Shown here piece after piece: positions 1-5,809 of a DNA stretch of 8,434 nucleotides (positions within the stretch are counted from its first letter, which is position 1; the number at the start of each line of letters is the position of its first letter). The DNA comes from Burkholderiaceae bacterium (GTDB lineage: Bacteria; Pseudomonadota; Gammaproteobacteria; Burkholderiales; Burkholderiaceae_C): assembly GCA_025458585.1 (NCBI GenBank), contig JALOSD010000064.1, positions 1 to 8,434 of the forward strand, read 5' to 3'. The translations under genes were made by a program, and so were the position numbers. The notes under the pieces were generated by a model. That model was not told where the DNA came from. It did not search any database and worked only from the letters and a program-made list of their open reading frames with translations.

Positions 1-1
1 C

Positions 2-568
2 AGCGCCCGCGGCCACCTCGACGGCGCGCCGGGCTGCTGGATCACGCCCACCGGCATGGGCGCCGCCGGCCTGGGCGCCGACGACCTCGTCTGGCTCGGC
101 GACGACGGCGCCGTCGTCGGGCGCTGGCAGCCGTCGTCGGAAGCGCCATTCCACCGCGCGGTCTACGCCGCGCGGCCCGACCTGCACGCCGTCGTGCACG
201 TGCACAGCGTGCACGCGACGGCGCTCGCGTGCCTGCGCCGGCCGCTGCCGGCGTTCCACTACATGGTCGCCGTGGCCGGCGGCGACGACGTGCCCTGCGT
301 GCCGTACCACCTGTTCGGCACCGAGGCGCTGTCGCAGGCGGTGGCGGCCGCGTTTGCCGACCGCCACGCGTGCCTGCTCGCGAACCACGGGCTGGTGGCC
401 GGCGGCACGTCGCTCGGGCACGCGCTGAAGGTCACGCTCGAGGTCGAGGCGCTGTGCGAGGCGTACCTGAAGGCGCTCGCCGCCGGCGAGCCGGTGCTGC
501 TCGACCGCGCGCAGATGGCCGAGGTCGTCGAGCGCTTCCGCACCTACGGGCAGACGGCGCGGCGCTGA
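2..568 (+). CDS. Class II aldolase/adducin family protein, L-fuculose-1-phosphate aldolase-like (5' end outside window)
   Basis: The reading frame is open from base 2 and starts mid-protein, so the true start lies left of the window. The first visible residues (S-A-R, then WITPTG) match the N-terminal substrate loop of class II aldolases. About 30 residues are missing against the 215-aa E. coli FucA. Counting from the Met at base 56, the zinc ligands are H48 and H50 (VHVHSVHATA) and H111 (ANHG). The catalytic glutamate is E29 in SSE. FucA's two functional tyrosines (Y113 in HYM and Y209 in TYG) also have counterparts, Y69 and Y164. These residues imply a zinc-dependent cytoplasmic retro-aldol enzyme that cleaves a ketose 1-phosphate to DHAP and an aldehyde. 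The exact sugar cannot be read from the sequence: L-fuculose 1-phosphate, methylthioribulose 1-phosphate and 5-deoxyribulose 1-phosphate are all possible. The gene converges on the PLD gene, with 7 nt between the stops. Family assignment is firm; substrate is open. Confidence 0.93.
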   Translation, partial: SARGHLDGAPGCWITPTGMGAAGLGADDLVWLGDDGAVVGRWQPSSEAPFHRAVYAARPDLHAVVHVHSVHATALACLRRPLPAFHYMVAVAGGDDVPCVPYHLFGTEALSQAVAAAFADRHACLLANHGLVAGGTSLGHALKVTLEVEALCEAYLKALAAGEPVLLDRAQMAEVVERFRTYGQTARR

Positions 569-575
569 CGCGGCC

Positions 576-2159
576 TCACAGCAGCCACTCGATCGGCAGC
601 AGCGACAGCAGCCCGACCGCGAGCAGCTTCAGCGGCCCGCTGTCGGGCTCGCTCGCGAGGCGGCGCTCTCCGGCCGGCGTGCGCTCGATCCAGACGAGGG
701 CGCCGGCGGCGTCGAGCCGCACCTCGTAGGCGCCGGCCGGGATCGTCTGCTCGAACGCCTGCGCCATCGCCTGCGCGAGGGCGGGGCTGTGCATCACGAG
801 GCCGAGTTCGGTGTTCAGCGCGACCGAGCGCGGGTCGAAGTTGAACGAGCCGACGAACACCTGCTGCCCGTCGATGGCGAAGGTCTTCGCGTGCAGGCTG
901 GCGTCGGACGAGCCGCCCAGCTTGCCGTCGTGATTCGCCGCCGGCGGCGTCGTCGCGTCGGGCTTGAGTTCGAACAGCTGCACGCCCCCCGCGAGCAGCG
1001 CCTTGCGCCGCTTCGCGTAGCCGGCGTGGACCGCGGCGACGTCGGTCGCGGCGAGGGAATTCGTCAGCACGCGCACCGTCACGCCGCGCCGCGCCAGATC
1101 GACGAGGTGGTCGGTGCCACCGCTGCCCGGGACGAAGTACGGGGAGATGAGGTTGAAGCTTTCGTTCGCTTCGCCGATCGTCGACACCAGCTGCGACGCC
1201 AGGTTCGCCCGCGCCGACGTGGCGGCGAGCTTCGACGCCGGGTCCGCGACGAGCCGCGCCTGCAGCCACTCGAGCTCGATCCGCCCCTCGACGAGTCCGG
1301 TCACGAGCGGCGTGCGGGCGACGGCCTGAAGGTACCGCGCGGCAGCGGGATCGGCGCGGGTGTCGTCGATGCGCTGCAGGATCGCGCCGGCCTGGCGCGG
1401 GTCGACCGGCGGCACCAGGTCGGCCACGCGGTAGGTGGTGGGCGCGTTCCAGTAGTCGTCAAACGAGGCCGAGACCTTGCGCACGATCGGGCCGAAGGCG
1501 ATCACGTCGAGGTCGCGAAACTCGACGCTGGTGCCGACGCCGAAGTACTCGTCGCCGACGTTGCGCCCGCCGACGATCGTCGCCTGGTTGTCGGCGGTAA
1601 ATGACTTGTTGTGCATGCGCCGGTTGACGCGGGCGAAGTCGCCGACGAGGTCGAGCACGCGATAGCGCCGGTGCGCGAACGGGTTGGCCAGGCGCACCTC
1701 GAGGTTGGGCACGCCGTCGAGCGCGGCCAGCGTCGGGTCGAGCCCCTTCGTGTTGGTGTCGTCCACCAGCAGCCGCACGCGCACCCCCCGCTCGGCGGCC
1801 AGCCGCAGTTCGTGCCACAGCAGCCGGCCCGTCACGTCGTCGTGCCAGATGTAGTACTGCACGTCGAGCGAGCGCTTCGCGGCGCGGGCGAGCAGGACGC
1901 GGGCGGCGAACGCGTCGCGCGGGTCGGGCAGCGCCTTCACGGCTGCGTTCACCTCCGGGGCGCGGTCGGCGGCGGCACGCTGCCACACCTGCGCCAGCGG
2001 CGTGTCGGCGTTGTCGTCGAGCGCCGTCACGGCCTCGCGCGCGTTCGGCGGCGGCAGCGACGCGCAACCCGGCAGGAGGGCGCCGACGAGGAGGGCGCCG
2101 ACGACGGACAGCACGGGAGCGAGTCGCCGCGCCAGCAGCCGGGCGAAGTGGATCGACAT
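576..2159 (-). CDS. Phospholipase D family lipoprotein, ClsC-like cardiolipin synthase
   Basis: A 527-aa protein with two HKD phosphodiesterase motifs: H183-x-K185-x4-D190 (HNKSFTAD, followed by GGRN) and H423-x-K425-x4-D430 (HAKTFAID, followed by GSFNFDPRS). Two HKD half-sites in one chain are typical of bacterial cardiolipin synthases and related transphosphatidylases. The N-terminus has a basic start, a hydrophobic stretch (about residues 14-30) and a lipobox-like LPGC with Cys32, so it is probably a lipid-anchored envelope protein. Length, lipobox and the C-terminal LLPIEWLL tail resemble E. coli ClsC (YmdC), which makes cardiolipin from phosphatidylethanolamine plus phosphatidylglycerol. 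That activity is known for ClsC and inferred here. No macrodomain YmdB partner is visible in the window. The start is set by a good Shine-Dalgarno seven bases upstream. The gene lies 13 nt downstream of the EamA transporter gene and is probably cotranscribed. A general PLD phosphodiesterase is the alternative. Confidence 0.93.
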   Translation of the reverse strand: MSIHFARLLARRLAPVLSVVGALLVGALLPGCASLPPPNAREAVTALDDNADTPLAQVWQRAAADRAPEVNAAVKALPDPRDAFAARVLLARAAKRSLDVQYYIWHDDVTGRLLWHELRLAAERGVRVRLLVDDTNTKGLDPTLAALDGVPNLEVRLANPFAHRRYRVLDLVGDFARVNRRMHNKSFTADNQATIVGGRNVGDEYFGVGTSVEFRDLDVIAFGPIVRKVSASFDDYWNAPTTYRVADLVPPVDPRQAGAILQRIDDTRADPAAARYLQAVARTPLVTGLVEGRIELEWLQARLVADPASKLAATSARANLASQLVSTIGEANESFNLISPYFVPGSGGTDHLVDLARRGVTVRVLTNSLAATDVAAVHAGYAKRRKALLAGGVQLFELKPDATTPPAANHDGKLGGSSDASLHAKTFAIDGQQVFVGSFNFDPRSVALNTELGLVMHSPALAQAMAQAFEQTIPAGAYEVRLDAAGALVWIERTPAGERRLASEPDSGPLKLLAVGLLSLLPIEWLL

Positions 2160-2166
2160 GGCCGGT

Positions 2167-2173
2167 CTCCCTT
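2167..2173 (-). promoter_or_regulatory. Ribosome binding site of the PLD gene overlapping the upstream stop codon
   Basis: On the minus strand the sequence AAGGGAG lies 7 nt before the ATG at 2159. Its first A is the last base of the TGA stop of the transporter gene. This supports the chosen PLD start and suggests translational coupling of the two genes. Confidence 0.7.
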
Positions 2174-3087
2174 CAATGGCGCGCGCGCGGTGGCGGCCAT
2201 GTTGCCAGCAGCAGGCCCGTGAGCGCGAGCGCGAACGCCAGCAGGTGCCCGCCGCCGAACGGCTCGCCGAGCACGACGACGCCCACCAGCGCCGCGCTGA
2301 TCGGCAGCATCACGGTGAACACCCCGGCACGCGACGCGGCCACCTGGCGCAGGCCGCGCATCCACAGCCACACCGTGACCATGCTCGCCGCCAGCGCGTA
2401 GAACACGAGCAGCGCCCAGGTCGGCGCACCGACGGCGCCGAAGTCGAACCGGCTCGCCTGCCACAGTCCGAGCGGCGTGACGAGCGCGAGCCCCCAGAGG
2501 TTGATCAGCGCGCTGATGCGGCGCGGCGAGACGTTGCCGGTCAGCCGCTTGCCGATCACGACGTACGACGCTTCGCACAACACCGCCGCGACGAGCAGCG
2601 CGTAACCCCACCACGGTGCGCTGGCGGCGTCGTCGCCACCCTTGACCCACGCGAGCAGCGCGATGCCGGCGACCGCGCAGGCGATGCCCGCGGCCACGCG
2701 CGGCACGATGCGCTCGCCCAGAAAGACGCGCGACAGCAGCGCCACCGCGGCCGGCAGCGCGGCCATCACGACGCCGGCCGCGACCGCCGACGTGTACAGC
2801 ACGCCGTACAGCATGCAGATCGAGAACAGGAAGTTGCCGAGGAAACTCTCCCAGAACAGCAGCCGCCTGTCGTGACGCGTCAGCGGCGCCTCGCCGGGGG
2901 CGCGGCGCACCCAGTGCGCCATCGCGACCGCGGCGATACCGAAGCGCAGCCACGCGAGCAGGAACACGGGGAACGCCGCGAGCAGCAGCTTCGACAGTCC
3001 GACGTAGCTGCCCACCAGCGCCATGCTCGCGGCGAGGCTCGCGTAGGCGAGCCAGGGCAGCGGGGCGGCGAGCGTGGCGGACGTCAT
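2173..3087 (-). CDS. EamA/DMT family transporter (10 TM)
   Basis: A 304-aa inner-membrane protein with about ten hydrophobic segments (roughly residues 12-32, 36-58, 80-100, 102-122, 129-148, 158-178, 190-210, 222-243, 253-273, 279-297). The two halves repeat the EamA fold. Each half carries the typical LGE turn: L123-G124-E125 (FLGER) and L273-G274-E275 (VLGEP). Members of this drug/metabolite family export amino acids, metabolites or toxic compounds; the substrate cannot be read here. I chose the ATG at 3087 because the first TM then begins around residue 12, as is usual. An in-frame ATG at 3150 would add 21 residues rich in Arg and Cys that look non-coding. Neither start has a strong Shine-Dalgarno, so 3150 remains possible. 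It is the first gene of a probable two-gene unit with the PLD lipoprotein, and is divergent from the fasciclin gene. Confidence 0.92.
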   Translation of the reverse strand: MTSATLAAPLPWLAYASLAASMALVGSYVGLSKLLLAAFPVFLLAWLRFGIAAVAMAHWVRRAPGEAPLTRHDRRLLFWESFLGNFLFSICMLYGVLYTSAVAAGVVMAALPAAVALLSRVFLGERIVPRVAAGIACAVAGIALLAWVKGGDDAASAPWWGYALLVAAVLCEASYVVIGKRLTGNVSPRRISALINLWGLALVTPLGLWQASRFDFGAVGAPTWALLVFYALAASMVTVWLWMRGLRQVAASRAGVFTVMLPISAALVGVVVLGEPFGGGHLLAFALALTGLLLATWPPPRARH

Positions 3088-3210
3088 GGTGCAGTTGGTC
3101 CGGGATGATGCCGCATCGCGGTGGCGGCACGCGGTTGCGGGCGACCGCATTCACCGCCATAGCACGGGACCCTGCGAATGCGGGGGGCGCGGCGACGTGA
3201 AGTCCAGACA

Positions 3211-3241
3211 TGTAACCCGTGGGGTCAACGGCGCGACGCTA
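3211..3241 (+). promoter_or_regulatory. Candidate ECF-sigma-type promoter for the fasciclin gene
   Basis: Within the 276-nt divergent intergenic region, TGTAACC (3211-3217) is followed after exactly 16 nt by CGACGCTA (3234-3241). An AAC-containing -35 and a CG-starting -10 at 16-17 nt spacing are the general form of promoters read by extracytoplasmic-function sigma factors. If it is used, transcription would start near 3248 and leave a leader of about 115 nt before the ATG at 3364. No sigma factor gene is in the window. This is a motif match by eye only. I saw no convincing sigma-70 promoter for the leftward transporter gene in the same region. Confidence 0.33.
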
Positions 3242-3251
3242 GAGTCTTTTC

Positions 3252-3269
3252 GGGAACTGTTGAGTTCTC
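3252..3269. repeat. Short inverted repeat (GAACT-GTTG-AGTTC) upstream of the fasciclin gene
   Basis: GAACT (3254-3258) and AGTTC (3263-3267) are perfect inverted copies around a 4-nt centre. The pairing extends outward by one G·U and one G-C pair. It lies just downstream of the candidate promoter, so it could be an operator half-site pair or a small hairpin in the leader. Its spacing does not match a known regulator site that I recognise. Confidence 0.35.
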
Positions 3270-3350
3270 ACCTGCTGCGTCGCCTACCGTTGCTGGGGCG
3301 CAGCGAACACCCATCCTCGACTCGCGAGCCGCGCGTGCGGCCATTGCTTC

Positions 3351-3355
3351 AGGAG
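3351..3355 (+). promoter_or_regulatory. Ribosome binding site of the fasciclin gene
   Basis: AGGAG lies 8 nt upstream of the ATG at 3364. This selects that start over a more upstream in-frame ATG at 3178, whose extra 62 residues look non-coding. Confidence 0.75.
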
Positions 3356-3363
3356 TTCGCACC

Positions 3364-3918
3364 ATGACTTCGACCGCTCTTCGTCCCTCCCTGCGCCAAT
3401 GGGGCGCTGCCTGTGGCCTGGCCCTCGCGGCGGCCGCTGCGCCGCTGACCGCGACTGCGGCGCCGGGATTCGGCCCATGCCGCAGCGCCGTGCCGGTCGA
3501 CTACCCGGGCACGATCGTAGAAGCCGCGGTCAATACGCCGGCGCTGTCGACGCTCACCTCGCTCGTCGTTGCCGCTGGCCTTGGCCCCGCCTTGGCCGCT
3601 CCGGGCAACCTCACCGTGTTCGCGCCGACCAACGACGCCTTCGCGGCGATCCCCGCCAGCGTCCTGGGCGCGATCGGCTCCGACCTCGGTGTCTTGACCG
3701 CCGTGCTGACCTACCACGTCGTCGACGGTCCGGCCGATCCGCGACGCATCCCGATCGCGGCGGCGACGACGCTGCAGGGGCAGTCGGTGTTCCTGCGCTA
3801 CCAGAGCGGCGTTGGCCCGACGATCAACCAGTCGGTCACCGGTTGCCAGGCGATCCGCGCCAGCAACGGCACGATCTGGGTGGTCGACAGCGTGCTGCTG
3901 CCGCAATTCCGCCCCTGA
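3364..3918 (+). CDS. Secreted fasciclin (FAS1) domain-containing protein
   Basis: A 184-aa exported protein. Residues 1-32 form a Sec signal peptide: Arg-containing start, Ala/Leu-rich core (about 17-30) and a likely cleavage after the A-T-A motif near residue 32. One FAS1 domain covers about residues 48-182. Its conserved first box is NLTVFAPTNDAF (82-93), its YH box is LTYHVV (115-120), and its second box is GTIWVVDSVLLP (169-180). FAS1 domains mediate adhesion or binding to polymers; in bacteria they are often short secreted or surface proteins whose role is poorly known. The mature protein has two cysteines, C39 and C161, that could form a disulfide. The start is fixed by the AGGAG site. 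Codons ending in T or A (gct, ctt, cgt, gtt, gta, gaa) look commoner than in neighbouring genes. It is probably its own transcription unit, with a possible ECF-type promoter upstream and a GC hairpin after the stop. Confidence 0.94.
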   Translation: MTSTALRPSLRQWGAACGLALAAAAAPLTATAAPGFGPCRSAVPVDYPGTIVEAAVNTPALSTLTSLVVAAGLGPALAAPGNLTVFAPTNDAFAAIPASVLGAIGSDLGVLTAVLTYHVVDGPADPRRIPIAAATTLQGQSVFLRYQSGVGPTINQSVTGCQAIRASNGTIWVVDSVLLPQFRP

Positions 3919-3938
3919 GCGCGCCAGCGCGGGCAAGA

Positions 3939-3979
3939 GGCGCGGCGGCGGTAGCGGTTTGACGCTGCGCTGCCGCGCC
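3939..3979 (+). repeat. GC-rich inverted repeat between the fasciclin and diguanylate cyclase genes
   Basis: GGCGCGGC (3939-3946) is perfectly complementary to GCCGCGCC (3972-3979). Pairing continues inward with one G·U and three G-C pairs, then an internal loop and a 3-bp GCG/CGC helix. There is no T-run after it, so it is not a standard intrinsic terminator. It begins 20 nt after the fasciclin stop and ends 15 nt before the ATG of the next gene. It could protect the 3' end of the fasciclin mRNA, assist factor-dependent termination, or limit translation of the cyclase. Confidence 0.5.
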
Positions 3980-3994
3980 GCCCACAATGCGCCG

Positions 3995-5794
3995 ATGATC
4001 CCGCGCGATCGCCCGTGCACCGCCGCGGCGGGCCTGCGCCACGCGCGGCGCGCCTGGCGCATCCAGTTCACCGACGCGAGGGCGTCGCTCGCGCTCGCCG
4101 AGCGCGTGCTGGCCACCGACGGTGCAGCTGCCGAGGCGCGCGCCTGGGCCCTGCTGGCGCGCGCCTTCCACCGCATGCGCTTCTCGACGCCGGCCGACGC
4201 GCTGCCGGAGTTCGCCGCCGCCGACCGCGCCTTCGACGACCTCGGCGACCGGCGCGGGCAGATCCTCGCCGCGGTCGGCCGTGCGCGCTGCCTGTGGATG
4301 CAGGGGCGCTTCCAGGCGTCGCTCGATGTCCTGCTGCCGCTGCGCGACGAGGGGCTGCGCTGCCTGCACGGCGACGAGCGCGCGCTGCTGCTCAACGGCC
4401 TGGCCGGGTGCTACTCGGCGCTCGGCCAGCCGGCGCTCGCGTTCGGCACCATGTACCAGGGCCTGCGCGAAGGGCGCGGGCGCGGTTCGCTCGGCTTCGA
4501 CACCGTCCTGCACTGCAACATCGCGCACGAACTGCTGCTGCTCGGCGACGTCGACGAGGCGCTGCGCCACCTCGACGAAGGCCTGCGGCGCAGCGCGACG
4601 CTGCGCAACGCGCGCCTCGAGAGCGTGCTCAGGGTCAACCGCATCGCGGCGTTGACCGACCTCGGCCGGCCACACGACGCGCTGCCCGACATCGAGCACC
4701 TGCTCGCGCTGCCCGCGGACGCCAGCGGCCGCGGCGCCAGCGACGCCGGTTTCGAGACGATGGCGATCGCCGCGCTGCGCGCCGGCGAGACGGCGCTCGG
4801 CCTCGACCTCGTCGCGCGTGCCGAGCAGTCCGAGCCGTCCCCGGGGCTGCCCGACACGCGAGTCGAACGCGCGGTCGCGCAGGCCGAGGCGCTGCGCGCG
4901 CAGGGGCGCGGCGACGAGGCGCTGAAGCTGCTCGAGGCCTTGCGGCTCGACGAGGAAGGGCTGGGTCCGCGCGAGCGCTGCATGACGCTGCGCCTGCTCG
5001 CCGACCTCGCCGAGTCGCTAGGCGACAGCGCAGGCGCGCTGCGCTGGCTGCGCGCGTGCCAGCAGGTGCAGGCCGAGCGCTCGCGGCTCGCGTCGCGTGC
5101 GCGTCAGCAGGCGGCGGCGCTGCAGACCGAGCTGCAGCGCGTCGAGCGCGAGCGCGACGAGATCGAGGCGCGCCGCCTCGAGAGCGAACGCGCGAGGCTG
5201 GCGCTGGCGACGCTGTCGACACAACTCGCGCAGCAGGTCGAGCGCGTGGAGGCGCTGCAACAGGAACTGCGCCAGCAGGCGGTGCGCGATCCGCTGACCG
5301 GCCTGCACAACCGGCGCCACCTGAACGCCGTGCTGCCGGCGATGTTCGCGCTCGCGCGGCGCGACGGCCAGCCGCTGGCGGCGGTCGTGATCGACCTCGA
5401 CCATTTCAAGCAGGTCAACGACCACCACGGTCACCTCGCGGGCGACGAGCTGCTCGCGGCCTTCGGCCGACTGCTCGGCGCCGGGCTGCGGCGCAGCGAC
5501 GTGGCCTGCCGCTACGGCGGCGAGGAGTTCTGCCTGCTGCTGCCGCGCACCGCCGCGCCGGCGGCGCGGCGCAAGGCGGCGGCGCTGCTTCGCCAGTGGC
5601 GCGCGATGCGCTTCGACCTCGGCGGCGGCATCGGCGGGCTCACCTTCTCGGCCGGTGTCGCCGACACCAGCGACGCTGCCATTACCGAGCCGGTGGACCT
5701 GCTGCGCGCGGCCGACGCCGCCGCGCTGCGCGCGAAGCGCAGCGGCCGGGCACGCGTGCTCGGCCACGACGACGAACCTGCCGAGGCTGGGTGA
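3995..5794 (+). CDS. TPR-containing GGDEF diguanylate cyclase
   Basis: A 599-aa cytoplasmic protein with no signal peptide or membrane segment. Residues about 15-350 are alpha-helical repeats of TPR type (for example A-x-A-L-x4-A-x2 patterns and LGD-x-DEALRHLDEGL). Residues about 355-428 are a Glu/Arg/Gln-rich coiled coil. The GGDEF domain begins at DPLTGLHNRRHL (D432) and runs to about residue 590. The active-site signature is intact as GGEEF (508-512), and IDLDHFKQVND is also present. An inhibitory I-site R499-R-S-D502 lies five residues upstream, so product inhibition by c-di-GMP is expected. The enzyme should make c-di-GMP from two GTP; the TPR part probably senses a protein partner. The last conserved helix reads AADAAALRAK, with Ala where most cyclases have Tyr. 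The ATG at 3995 is chosen because the frame upstream of it is the shadow of the fasciclin gene, although no Shine-Dalgarno is visible. It converges on the glutamine synthetase gene with 15 nt between stops. Confidence 0.94.
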   Translation: MIPRDRPCTAAAGLRHARRAWRIQFTDARASLALAERVLATDGAAAEARAWALLARAFHRMRFSTPADALPEFAAADRAFDDLGDRRGQILAAVGRARCLWMQGRFQASLDVLLPLRDEGLRCLHGDERALLLNGLAGCYSALGQPALAFGTMYQGLREGRGRGSLGFDTVLHCNIAHELLLLGDVDEALRHLDEGLRRSATLRNARLESVLRVNRIAALTDLGRPHDALPDIEHLLALPADASGRGASDAGFETMAIAALRAGETALGLDLVARAEQSEPSPGLPDTRVERAVAQAEALRAQGRGDEALKLLEALRLDEEGLGPRERCMTLRLLADLAESLGDSAGALRWLRACQQVQAERSRLASRARQQAAALQTELQRVERERDEIEARRLESERARLALATLSTQLAQQVERVEALQQELRQQAVRDPLTGLHNRRHLNAVLPAMFALARRDGQPLAAVVIDLDHFKQVNDHHGHLAGDELLAAFGRLLGAGLRRSDVACRYGGEEFCLLLPRTAAPAARRKAAALLRQWRAMRFDLGGGIGGLTFSAGVADTSDAAITEPVDLLRAADAAALRAKRSGRARVLGHDDEPAEAG

Positions 5795-5809
5795 GGCGCC
5801 GGGCGCGGG

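Noticed and set aside
2002..3108. A 368-codon plus-strand frame across the PLD and transporter genes
   Set aside because: Composition rich in Arg, Gln and His, no domain, and it runs across the boundary of two well-supported minus-strand genes.
3148..3150. Upstream in-frame ATG at 3150 as the transporter start
   Set aside because: It adds a 21-residue Arg/Cys-rich leader before the first membrane segment, unusual for this family. Kept only as an alternative because neither start has a good ribosome site.
3253..3281. GGAACT followed by CGTC as a second ECF-type promoter
   Set aside because: The spacing between GGAAC and CGTC is 20 nt, longer than the usual 16-17, and the GGAACT is part of the palindrome.
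3074..3367. A 97-codon plus-strand open frame in the divergent intergenic region
   Set aside because: No ribosome site, no recognisable sequence, and it overlaps both the transporter start and the fasciclin start; the region is better explained as regulatory.
5795..5809. GCGCC-G-GGCGC inverted repeat between the convergent cyclase and glutamine synthetase genes as a bidirectional terminator
   Set aside because: The one-base centre cannot form a normal loop and no T-run follows on either strand.
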